A stretch of 64,000 bases of DNA from Pseudomonas marincola (GTDB lineage Bacteria; Pseudomonadota; Gammaproteobacteria; Pseudomonadales; Pseudomonadaceae). The stretch's first letter is position 1; each line of letters opens with the position of its first letter. The stretch is taken from contig NZ_FPBC01000001.1 in assembly GCF_900116605.1 (NCBI RefSeq), positions 744,001 to 808,000 on the forward strand, given 5' to 3'. This document shows positions 17,705 through 25,592 of the stretch, piece by piece. A program made the position numbers and the translations under genes. Below the pieces are notes generated by a model. That model did not search any database and was not told the origin of the DNA. It worked only from the letters and a program-made list of their open reading frames with translations.

Positions 17705-19000
17705 TCAGAGGATATTGGCGTAATCGGCCTCGATTCTTTCCAGACTCAGGTGATTGAGGAAGTTTGAGAAGCACATCCACGCCGACAGCGAGTTCAAGTC
17801 GCTGAACTGCGGCGGCAGATACTTGGGCGGCACCACCAGTCCTTCATCGACCAACTGGCGCAACGTGCGCATATCTTCGAGGGTGGTCTTGCCGCAGAAC
17901 AGCAACGGAATCTGCTCCAGCTTGCCTTTGCGCACAGCGAGCTGGATGTAGTTGTAAATCATGATGAAGCCTTTCAGGTACGAAAGGTCCTTGGTGAACG
18001 GTAGACCAGTCGGCGTAGAGCCACGGAATGCCCGGTTGGCATTGCTGTAGCTCTCTTCCATGCTGAATCCCTGCTCACGGTAGAAGTCGAATACCTGCAG
18101 GAAATCAGCGCCCTCCTCGGCCATGTGAATGGCGCGAGTGCGGTTGGTCAGTTTGCGCAAACGGGTCGGATACGAGGCGAAGGTGATGACTTCCATCAGA
18201 ATCGCCAGACCTTCCTGCGTAACTGTTGATGAAGGTGGACCTTTGGCCAGAAAGGTACAGATCGGCTGATTCTGCCCATTCAGGGTCGTTGCCACATGCA
18301 CCAGCCCTTCGTGCACTTCAAGCGCACGCACATCGCGCTCGTTGAACATGGCATCGGTGCGGATCTTGATGTAGTCGGCGCCTGCGGCTGCGTCGGCGAG
18401 AATGCCGTCGGACTCGAACACGCGAATCGTGTCTTCATGCTCGCCGAACACCTTGTTCAGGCGATGCTGGAGCAGATCGACCGCTGTTTTAGCGTCCAGA
18501 TCTTTCGCCTCGTCCTTGAGGTCACCGCGCTTATCGATGTTATTCAGAAAGCCCGAGAACATTACGCCGAGATCAGCCAGGGTCGGATCACCCGCATGAA
18601 AGGCATCCGAGGCCGCGCCGTAGAGTTCCTGCGAGATAAGACCGAAGTCTTCGGTGCCGCGCGCTTCGAGCATGCGAATAACCATGCGGTATTCACGGCA
18701 CATGCGGCGCATGATCTGGCCAACCGGGTTGAACTGCCCCAGTTGGCGGGTGACATCGCGTTCGATGTTTTGTAATTCGAGTTTCTTCGCGGCGGTATCA
18801 AAGGCCAGCGGGCGATTGACGTAATAATCACGATCAACCTGCGGCAGCGCCTTGCCTTTGTGTTTGAGGAACTCGTTGCGTACGTTCTCGTCCCACTTCA
18901 CCGCATCCAGCACGCGGATCGGGGTTTGCGCCTCTACAATCCGGTCGGACAGTGCGCGGACGACTAATTGGTAATCGTCCAAACCTACATGACTGTTCAT
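17705..19000 (-). CDS. DUF1704 / 'QEGLA motif' protein, metallopeptidase-like
   Basis: The 431-residue protein contains H230-E231-G-L-V-H235, an HExxxH zinc-binding pattern, and E263 in TVTQEGLAIL, the QEGLA motif that gives the family its name. Bacterial members carry the odd label 'flavohemoglobin expression-modulating'. Eukaryotic relatives (MATCAP) are tyrosine carboxypeptidases using the same HExxxH + Glu set, so a zinc carboxypeptidase is plausible. The whole catalytic set is intact here. There is no signal peptide, so it is cytoplasmic. It is 29 bases from the lipoprotein gene upstream and may share its transcript. Substrate unknown. Confidence 0.85.
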   Translation of the reverse strand: MNSHVGLDDYQLVVRALSDRIVEAQTPIRVLDAVKWDENVRNEFLKHKGKALPQVDRDYYVNRPLAFDTAAKKLELQNIERDVTRQLGQFNPVGQIMRRMCREYRMVIRMLEARGTEDFGLISQELYGAASDAFHAGDPTLADLGVMFSGFLNNIDKRGDLKDEAKDLDAKTAVDLLQHRLNKVFGEHEDTIRVFESDGILADAAAGADYIKIRTDAMFNERDVRALEVHEGLVHVATTLNGQNQPICTFLAKGPPSSTVTQEGLAILMEVITFASYPTRLRKLTNRTRAIHMAEEGADFLQVFDFYREQGFSMEESYSNANRAFRGSTPTGLPFTKDLSYLKGFIMIYNYIQLAVRKGKLEQIPLLFCGKTTLEDMRTLRQLVDEGLVVPPKYLPPQFSDLNSLSAWMCFSNFLNHLSLERIEADYANIL

Positions 19001-19029
19001 TGCTCTCTCACGACCTCACACCCACACAA

Positions 19030-19581
19030 TCACTCGCTGGTACGCTGATAACGGCCGACCTCGACAAACACATCAGAGTTGGCCGGGTCGTTCAGGTAAG
19101 CGAATACTTTTTCCATTGGCGAGGTGATCAACAACCCTTCGCCGATTGGCATGTCGACCCGTTCACCTTGCCACAGGCCATCGTCAAGCTCTTGCAGCAT
19201 GCGCTCGACATCCAGAGCATACAATACCAGCTCGTTATCATTGGTCAGCTCGAAGCCACCAATCGCAAAGTTTGCTCCCAGACGCTTCGGCAAACCGGTG
19301 GACAGATACCAGCGCTTACCGTGATGGGCCACGGTAAAACCAAATTCCTGCATGCTCTCCAGGTTGTCCGGGCTGTTCTCGTAGGTTCGCGCCTTGTAAG
19401 TATTGGAGCCGGCGCGGCTGATTTCGAGATACTGCATCTCACCCCATTCATCCTTGCGCGCCCAGTCGCCCAGCAATGGAATCGGGGCAGCCTCGTTGGC
19501 CGGAATCGGATCTTTGAACGTTACCAGGCAGCCACTCAACAATATGAATGATAACGCGACCATCACACGCCAGGCCTTCAT
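19030..19581 (-). CDS. Putative lipoprotein
   Basis: The 183-residue protein has a lipoprotein signal (MKAWRVMVALSFILLSGC) with lipobox LLSG-C at residue 18; no Asp follows the Cys, so outer-membrane sorting is expected. The mature part contains LLGDWARKDEWGEMQYLEISRAGSNTYKAR and a late block MPIGEGLLITSPMEKVFAYLNDP. The start resembles beta-sandwich lipoproteins with a lipocalin-like GDW motif. I recall a similar P. aeruginosa lipoprotein beside the TetR/lysS genes. No function can be named. Confidence 0.78.
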   Translation of the reverse strand: MKAWRVMVALSFILLSGCLVTFKDPIPANEAAPIPLLGDWARKDEWGEMQYLEISRAGSNTYKARTYENSPDNLESMQEFGFTVAHHGKRWYLSTGLPKRLGANFAIGGFELTNDNELVLYALDVERMLQELDDGLWQGERVDMPIGEGLLITSPMEKVFAYLNDPANSDVFVEVGRYQRTSE

Positions 19582-19744
19582 TCAGCTCTCCTTCTGAAAA
19601 CAAGTTGGCAAAGCAATACGCACGGTGCAGCTGATTACCCTGACATTGGACAGTTGCACTGGATAGCAACCGCCACTGTCAAAGCATGCAGTTACAAAAT
19701 AGCCGATAAACGGTCGCGAAGAGCGGTTACCCGCACAAAAACCA

Positions 19745-19769
19745 GCAAAAAAATCCACGGGCGTGGATT
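19745..19769 (-). terminator. Rho-independent terminator after the TetR gene
   Basis: AATCCACG and CGTGGATT form a perfect 8-bp stem with a 2-base spacer, followed on the minus strand by a run of seven T residues. It lies 8 bases past the TetR stop. Confidence 0.85.
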
Positions 19770-19776
19770 GAACGGT

Positions 19777-20481
19777 TCAAGCCAGCTTCAACACCAGGTA
19801 CATGTGGCGTTTGAGAATGGCCAGCATTGCTGACTTGTCTAGGACTTCGACGCCGTCGATCAGGCCCTGATATTCCATTTGCAGAATGACCGACATCAGC
19901 AACCTTGAGTCTTCAAAGGGCTGATCCGAGCCTAAAGCCTCAAAGAATTTACTCACGCCAAACAGCACCATTTTGCGGTGCGCACGCCATAGCTCATGCA
20001 AACCGGGATTGAACAACGCGGCGTGATAGAACGCCTGCCCGGCAATGAGCTGATCGCGCCGCGTGGTCAGTTGCATCACCACGTAATCGAGGGCGATCTG
20101 CGCCAGCTCGTCAGCCAGCACCTGACGCTCGTTCGGGCATTCACCACGGGCTTTCAAGCTGGCAAAAAGCCGGGTTTCAGTCTGTGACCAATAGGCTTCA
20201 AGGTTGGCCGAGCTTTGCTCGACAAACTGGGTGAAGGTGTCGTTGATCAGGTCGTCGATATCATCGAAATAATAGGTGGTGGCCGATAGCGGCACCTGCG
20301 CTTCGGCGGCGACTGCCCGATGGCGCACCGCACGCACGCCTTCACGGACAATAAGGCGCATGGTCGCATCGAGAATCGCCTGGCGGCGCAATTCACTGCC
20401 AGCCCGGCTGGCCTTGCGACCCTGGTACTGCAGCGTATCGGCAACCGTTTTGGCTTTGGGCGTGTTGAGTGTAGGGATCAC
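19777..20481 (-). CDS. TetR family transcriptional regulator
   Basis: This is a 234-residue repressor-type protein. The HTH is at residues about 30-78: LRRQAILDATMRLIVREGVRAVRHRAVAAEAQVPLSATTYYFDDIDDL, with the TTYYFDD end of the recognition helix typical of TetR. The C-terminal all-helical half would bind an unknown ligand and form the dimer. The first 25 residues are a basic extension not seen in most relatives. Its position next to lysS is conserved in Pseudomonas as I remember it. It is flanked by terminators on both sides, so it is a single-gene unit and may regulate itself or distant genes. Confidence 0.88.
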   Translation of the reverse strand: MIPTLNTPKAKTVADTLQYQGRKASRAGSELRRQAILDATMRLIVREGVRAVRHRAVAAEAQVPLSATTYYFDDIDDLINDTFTQFVEQSSANLEAYWSQTETRLFASLKARGECPNERQVLADELAQIALDYVVMQLTTRRDQLIAGQAFYHAALFNPGLHELWRAHRKMVLFGVSKFFEALGSDQPFEDSRLLMSVILQMEYQGLIDGVEVLDKSAMLAILKRHMYLVLKLA

Positions 20482-20551
20482 AGCAGATCTCCTTAAAGTG
20501 AAGCATCAGTACATATTTTTGTTTTTATCGGGTGAGCCAACTGTAACCGCT

Positions 20552-20591
20552 AAAAACAAAAAACCGCCAGCGCTGGCGGTTTTTTGTTTTT
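20552..20591 (-). terminator. Strong rho-independent terminator after lysS
   Basis: CCGCCAG and CTGGCGG, extended by A-rich and T-rich arms (AAAAACAAAAAA and TTTTTTGTTTTT), form an almost perfect 40-base palindrome. It would stop transcripts from lysS and also works in the opposite direction. Confidence 0.92.
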
Positions 20592-20646
20592 AGCTTTAAT
20601 TGCTAATTCGAATAAGCGAGTCAGGCAGAAGACTGCCTGAGGCTGC

Positions 20647-22146
20647 TTAGCTTTCCGGGCGCATGTGCGGGAACAGAATCACGTCACGGATCGACGGCGC
20701 GTCAGTCAACAGCATCACCAGACGGTCGATACCAATGCCCTCGCCCGCAGTTGGCGGCATGCCATATTCGAGCGCACGGACGAAATCGGCATCGTAATGC
20801 ATGGCTTCGTCGTCGCCGGCATCCTTATCCGCGACCTGCGCCATGAAGCGCTCAGCCTGATCTTCTGCATCGTTAAGCTCGGAATAGGCGTTGGCGATTT
20901 CGCGACCACCAATGAACAGCTCGAAGCGGTCAGTGACGCTTGGGTCCTGATCGTTGCGGCGCGCCAGCGGCGACACTTCGAACGGGTACTGAGTGATGAA
21001 GTGCGGCTGCTCCAGCTTGTGCTCGACCAGTTCTTCGAAAATCATCACCTGCAATTTGCCCAGGCCTTCAAAACCGAGCACCTTGGCACCGGCCTTCTTG
21101 GCGATTTCACGGGCCACGTCGATGTCCTGCAACTGCTCGGCAGTGACGTCGGTGTACTTGAGGATCGAGTCGAATACCGACATCCGCGCAAACGGCTCGC
21201 CAAAGTGGAAAACCTTGCCCTGATACGGCACATCGGTGGTGCCCAGCACCAACTGCGCCAACTCACGGAACAGCTCTTCGGTGAGGTCCATGTTGTCTTC
21301 GTAGTCGGCGTAAGCCTGATAGAACTCAAGCATGGTGAATTCTGGGTTGTGACGCGTCGAAACACCTTCGTTACGGAAGTTGCGGTTGATCTCGAACACG
21401 CGCTCGAAGCCGCCAACAACCAGGCGCTTGAGATAAAGCTCAGGCGCAATACGCAGGTACATCGGCATGTCCAGCGCGTTATGGAAGGTCTCGAACGGGG
21501 TCGCCGCCGCGCCGCCCGGGATGGTTTGCAGCATTGGCGTTTCAACTTCAAGGAAGTCACGCTCGGCGAGGAACTTGCGAATGTGCGCAATCACCTGCGA
21601 ACGCACGCGGAAATCCTGACGCACTTCTTCGTTAACGATCAGGTCAACGTAACGCTGACGATAGCGCTGTTCGGTGTCGGTCAGGCCGTGGTGCTTGTCT
21701 GGCAGCGGGCGCAGCGACTTGGTCAGCAGGCGCACGTTGCTCATTTCAACGTACAGATCACCTTTGCCGGAGCGTGCCAGCGTGCCTTCAGCGGCAATGA
21801 TGTCGCCCAGATCCCAGGTTTTAACCGCTGCCAGGGTTTCTTCCGGCAGAGTTTTACGGTTGACGTAAACCTGAATGCGGCCAGTCATGTCCTGCAGCAC
21901 CATGAAGGCACCACGGTTAAGCATGATGCGACCGGCAACCTTGACCGGAATAGCGGCTTCGGCCAGCTCTTCCTTGGTCTTATCGACGTACTGTTTCTGC
22001 AAGTCCGCGCAGTAGCTGTCACGGCGGAAATCGTTCGGGAAGGCATTACCCTGCTGACGCGCGGCGGCAAGTTTTTCCTTGCGCTGGGCAATCAGCTTGT
22101 TCTCTTCCTGTTGCAGTTCATTCGTGTCGATGTGTTGGTCGCTCAT
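20647..22146 (-). CDS. lysS: Lysyl-tRNA synthetase, class II
   Basis: This enzyme charges tRNA-Lys. At 499 residues it has normal length. An N-terminal OB-fold anticodon-binding domain (residues about 60-160, [17 protein letters not shown]) is followed by class II motif 1 (YRQRYVDLI...[15 protein letters not shown]), motif 2 ([15 protein letters not shown]) and motif 3 ([29 protein letters not shown]). It starts 212 bases downstream of prfB, as in many gammaproteobacteria. A strong terminator closes it. Confidence 0.98.
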   Translation of the reverse strand: MSDQHIDTNELQQEENKLIAQRKEKLAAARQQGNAFPNDFRRDSYCADLQKQYVDKTKEELAEAAIPVKVAGRIMLNRGAFMVLQDMTGRIQVYVNRKTLPEETLAAVKTWDLGDIIAAEGTLARSGKGDLYVEMSNVRLLTKSLRPLPDKHHGLTDTEQRYRQRYVDLIVNEEVRQDFRVRSQVIAHIRKFLAERDFLEVETPMLQTIPGGAAATPFETFHNALDMPMYLRIAPELYLKRLVVGGFERVFEINRNFRNEGVSTRHNPEFTMLEFYQAYADYEDNMDLTEELFRELAQLVLGTTDVPYQGKVFHFGEPFARMSVFDSILKYTDVTAEQLQDIDVAREIAKKAGAKVLGFEGLGKLQVMIFEELVEHKLEQPHFITQYPFEVSPLARRNDQDPSVTDRFELFIGGREIANAYSELNDAEDQAERFMAQVADKDAGDDEAMHYDADFVRALEYGMPPTAGEGIGIDRLVMLLTDAPSIRDVILFPHMRPES

Positions 22147-22244
22147 GGTTTTCGTCTATTCCTGTATTCGTAGGTTCTTGCTGAGCGCAGCGATGCTCAA
22201 CATCCGGCCAGCCGGCCGGTCTCCTACGCAAATGCAGCGCCGCT

Positions 22245-22276
22245 CGTTGGACCTAGCACAGCTTAGCCCAACCTAC
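22245..22276. repeat. REP-like palindrome between prfB and lysS
   Basis: CGTTGG...CTAGC, then GCTTAG...CCAACCTAC, form an imperfect stem of about 12 bp around a short centre. The outer GTTGG/CCAAC arms with a GTAGG-type end resemble the dispersed intergenic repeats common in Pseudomonas and relatives. Confidence 0.45.
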
Positions 22277-22315
22277 ATTGCGTGGTTATTCAGCGCCGGA
22301 ATTCAGCGCCAAACA

Positions 22316-22348
22316 GCGAAGTTAGCCGGGATAACCAGCCAACTTCGC
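22316..22348 (-). terminator. Hairpin after prfB
   Basis: GCGAAGTT and AACTTCGC form a perfect 8-bp outer stem with partially pairing interior, 11 bases past the prfB stop. The tail on the minus strand (TGTTTGG) is poor in T, so readthrough into lysS is likely. Confidence 0.45.
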
Positions 22349-22358
22349 CTATGTCGCC

Positions 22359-23454
22359 TTACAAGCCCTGTTTCAGACTGGCTTCGATGAACTCATCGAG
22401 GTCGCCATCAAGCACCGCATCGCAGTTACTGTTCTCGATGTTGGTGCGCAAATCCTTGATCCGCGACTGGTCGAGTACGTAAGAGCGAATCTGGTGGCCC
22501 CAGCCGATGTCGGACTTGGAGTCTTCCAGCACTTGTGAGGCTGCGTTGCGTTTCTGCACTTCCTGCTCGTACAGCTTGGCCCGCAACATTTTCATCGCGG
22601 TATCTTTGTTCGCATGCTGCGAGCGTTCGTTCTGGCAGCTCACCACGGTATTGGTCGGGACGTGGGTAATACGCACGGCCGAGTCAGTGGTGTTTACGTG
22701 CTGACCACCCGCGCCCGAGGAGCGATAGGTGTCGATGCGCAGGTCTGCCGGGTTGATCTCGATCTCGATGTTGTCATCGATTTCTGGCGAGACAAACACC
22801 GCAGTGAACGAGGTGTGGCGACGGTTGCCCGAGTCGAACGGACTCTTGCGAACCAGACGGTGAACACCGATTTCGGTGCGCAGCCAACCAAACGCGTACT
22901 CGCCCTTGATGTGCACGGTAGCGCCTTTGATACCGGCAACTTCACCGGCCGACAGCTCCATGATGGTCGCGTCGAAGCCGCGTTTGTCTGCCCAGCGCAA
23001 GTACATGCGCAGGAGCATGTTGGCCCAGTCCTGGGCTTCGGTACCGCCGGAACCTGCCTGAATATCCAGGTAGGCATTGTTGGCGTCCATCTCGCCGCTG
23101 AACATGCGGCGAAATTCGAGCTGTTCAAGAATGCCGCGCAGGCGCTCGACCTCAGCGGCCACATCGTCGACAGCCAACTGATCATCCTCTTCGGCGGCCA
23201 TTTCAAGCAGATCACGGGAATCTGCCAGGCTGCCGTTGAGGTCATCCAGGGTTTCGACAATCAGGGCCAGAGAGGCGCGTTCACGCCCCAGATTCTGGGC
23301 GTATTCGGGATCATTCCAGACGTTCGGGTCTTCGAGCTCTCGGTTAACTTCAACTAGACGATCATGCTTTTGATCGTAGTCAAAGATACCCCCGAATAGT
23401 CTGGGTGCGCTCGGACAGGTCCTTGATGCTATTAAGGATCGGGTTGATTTCCAT
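22359..23454 (-). CDS. prfB: Peptide chain release factor 2, with programmed +1 frameshift
   Basis: RF2 releases peptides at UGA and UAA codons. Translation starts at the ATG at 23454 ([20 protein letters not shown]...), runs 24 codons to CTT and meets TGA at 23382-23380. A +1 slip joins the frame that continues [13 protein letters not shown] to the stop at 22359, giving 364 residues. The SPF stop-recognition motif (RKSPFDSG) and the catalytic GGQ (GAGGQHVNT) are both present. The frameshift is the well-known autoregulation: low RF2 slows termination at the in-frame UGA and favours the slip. The gene ends 212 bases before lysS. Confidence 0.96.
23379..23394 (-). promoter_or_regulatory. prfB programmed frameshift site
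   Basis: On the minus strand the sequence reads GGGGGTATCTTTGAC. The CTT-TGA-C slippage heptamer carries an internal Shine-Dalgarno-like GGGGG run three bases upstream of the CTT, exactly the arrangement that stimulates the +1 shift in RF2 genes. Confidence 0.95.
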
Positions 23455-23543
23455 GGCTGGCAGCACTCGCAGGTAAAACGTTCGAAAAGCCGAACATTAT
23501 ACCTGCTCTGTCAACTCACCGACAGCCCGTGAATGCACAAGCC

Positions 23544-24533
23544 TTAATCGGCGATGCCGACCTGATTGCGACCGCCGGCCTTGGCTTGATAAAGCCCCTG
23601 ATCGGCCTTCTCGACCAGCCCAACCGGATCTTGCCCTTGCTGCGGCACCATGGTCGCAACGCCAATACTGATGGTTACGTGCGAGCCTTCTGCGGGCATG
23701 TTGTGGGCGATATTCAGCTCCTCAACCGCACGGCGCAGCTTCTCGGCCTGCAACCGCGCACCGCCGCTCGAAGTGCCGGGCAGCACCATGACGAACTCTT
23801 CGCCGCCATAACGCGCGGCCAAATCACTGGCCCGGCTACAGGCCGCGTCCATCGCCTTGCCGAGCATGCGCAGCACTTCGTCGCCGGCAACATGGCCGAA
23901 ATGGTCGTTATATTTCTTGAAATAGTCGACATCGATCATCACCAGCGACAACTGGCTGCTCTCGCGCATGGCGCGCTTCCACTCAATGTCCAGGTATTCG
24001 TCGAAGTGACGGCGATTGGCCAGACCGGTCAGGCCGTCCGACTTCATCATGCGTTGCAGCACCAAATTGGCTTCGAGCAACTGCTGCTGGCTTTCGCGCA
24101 ATGCCCGAAACGCCTCGTCGCGCTGCTGCAGCGCGAGAAAGGAGCGCGAGTGATAACGAATGCGTGCGACCAACTCGATCACATCCGGCAACTTCACCAG
24201 ATAATCATTGGCGCCGGCGCTGAACGCGGCACACTTGATCTGCGGGTCTTCCTTGGTCGACAGCACAATAATCGGCACGTCGCGCAAATTGGGTTCCGCG
24301 CGATAGGCCGGCAGCAGGCTCAAGCCATCGACGCCGGGCATCACCAGATCCTGCAGAATCACCGTCGGTTGTATCTGCAGCGCAACGGCCACGGCCTCAT
24401 GCGGGTCTGAGCAGAAATGAAAATCGATACCGGGCTCGCTGACCAACGCGCGGCGCACGGCCTCCCCGATCATGGCCTGATCATCCACCAGCAGCACCAT
24501 CACGGCTTGGTTTACCGAGACTGCAGATCGCAT
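23544..24533 (-). CDS. wspR: Diguanylate cyclase response regulator WspR
   Basis: WspR is the output of the Wsp pathway and makes cyclic di-GMP from two GTP. The 329 residues hold an N-terminal receiver domain with phospho-acceptor Asp62 ([11 protein letters not shown]) and a GGDEF domain with the active-site signature GGEEF at 243-247. An intact inhibitory I-site R234-x-x-D237 precedes it, implying product feedback. A helical linker (residues 135-163) connects the domains, as in P. aeruginosa WspR, and the sequence matches that protein closely from memory. It is the last gene of the operon. Phosphorylation by WspE should activate it, promoting attachment and biofilm. Confidence 0.96.
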   Translation of the reverse strand: MRSAVSVNQAVMVLLVDDQAMIGEAVRRALVSEPGIDFHFCSDPHEAVAVALQIQPTVILQDLVMPGVDGLSLLPAYRAEPNLRDVPIIVLSTKEDPQIKCAAFSAGANDYLVKLPDVIELVARIRYHSRSFLALQQRDEAFRALRESQQQLLEANLVLQRMMKSDGLTGLANRRHFDEYLDIEWKRAMRESSQLSLVMIDVDYFKKYNDHFGHVAGDEVLRMLGKAMDAACSRASDLAARYGGEEFVMVLPGTSSGGARLQAEKLRRAVEELNIAHNMPAEGSHVTISIGVATMVPQQGQDPVGLVEKADQGLYQAKAGGRNQVGIAD

Positions 24534-24587
24534 ACTTCGCCCTTCAAATCACTCATTTAATTGCCATCGCAACAGACGATGGATGGT

Positions 24588-25592
24588 TTAGCCAAACGCG
24601 CGCATCAACCGCGGGGCGATATCGACCAACGGCAAAATTTCATCGGCTGCATCAATCGCAGCAGCCGCCTTAGGCATGCCGTAGACCGCACAGCTCTTCT
24701 GGTCCTGGGCGAGGGTGAGAAACCCGCGCTCACGCATATGTTTCAACCCTTGCGCGCCATCGCGGCCCATGCCAGTAAGCAATACGCCAACCGCATCGCC
24801 GCGCCAATGCTGTGCAAGGCTATCAAAAAAGACATCAATCGATGGCCGGTATATCTGCCCAAGCGGTTCTTCGGCATAAACCAGCCGGCCACCCGCCTGC
24901 AGGCACAGATGATTATTGGTGCCCGCCAGCAGAACCTCACCGTGTTTTGGCGACTCACCGTCACACGCCAACCGCACCGGCATTTGCGACTCACTGCTCA
25001 GCCAATGGGCCATGCCCGCCGCGAACTCGGCGTCGACATGCTGCACCAGCACAATGGCTGCATTAAACGTAACCGGCAATTGCTTCAACACTTCCAGCAA
25101 CGAGGCCGGGCCGCCCGCCGAGGCGCCAATGGCGACCAGACGCTTGTTGTTTTCAGTCGCGCGGGGCTTAGCCTGAATGGTCGCGGCTTTTTTATCCGGC
25201 TGGCCAATCACCCAGCTTATGTTGTGCAACTTGCGCAGCAACGTACTGGAATCCAGCCCTTGCGGGCCGCCCAGACTCGGCGTATCCACCACATCCAGCG
25301 CGCCGTGGCCCATGGCCTCAAACACCAGGCCCATATTGCGCTGAATATCGGCGGTGACAATCAGGATCGCGCACGGCGCTTGCGCCATAATCAGCCGCGT
25401 TGCCTCGACACCGTTCATGACCGGCATCAGCAGGTCCATCAGCACCACGTCGGGGGTATTTTCCAGGCAGCACTCCAGCGCTTCGCGGCCATCGTGCGCC
25501 ACCCACACCACCTGATGCCTTGGCTCGTGCGCAAGTGCCCGCCGCAGCGCCTCGACGGCAAGCGGCATGTCATTGACGATCCCTATCTTCAT
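24588..25592 (-). CDS. wspF: Wsp methylesterase WspF (CheB-like)
   Basis: WspF removes methyl groups from the receptor WspA and so resets the pathway; loss of WspF is known to lock WspR on in Pseudomonas. The 334-residue protein has a receiver domain with Asp53 (VVLMDLLMPV). Its C-terminal CheB domain carries the catalytic triad Ser158 (AIGASAGGP), His185 (LVQHVDAE) and Asp278 (TGMGRDGAQG). All key residues are intact, so the pathway here should be wild-type and switchable. Its ATG overlaps the wspE stop (ATGA). Confidence 0.95.
   Translation of the reverse strand: MKIGIVNDMPLAVEALRRALAHEPRHQVVWVAHDGREALECCLENTPDVVLMDLLMPVMNGVEATRLIMAQAPCAILIVTADIQRNMGLVFEAMGHGALDVVDTPSLGGPQGLDSSTLLRKLHNISWVIGQPDKKAATIQAKPRATENNKRLVAIGASAGGPASLLEVLKQLPVTFNAAIVLVQHVDAEFAAGMAHWLSSESQMPVRLACDGESPKHGEVLLAGTNNHLCLQAGGRLVYAEEPLGQIYRPSIDVFFDSLAQHWRGDAVGVLLTGMGRDGAQGLKHMRERGFLTLAQDQKSCAVYGMPKAAAAIDAADEILPLVDIAPRLMRAFG

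Noticed and set aside
20665-22173. A 502-codon open frame on the plus strand antisense to lysS
   Set aside because: It mirrors lysS over its full length, has no recognisable domain or ribosome site, and long antisense frames are common in high-GC DNA. lysS motifs on the other strand are unambiguous.
22245-22276. Palindrome between prfB and lysS as a riboswitch
   Set aside because: Too short and symmetrical; it resembles dispersed REP-type repeats and no aptamer-like structure surrounds it.
22359-23201. prfB as a truncated or frameshifted pseudogene
   Set aside because: The upstream 24 codons, CTTTGAC slip site and internal Shine-Dalgarno form the normal programmed frameshift.
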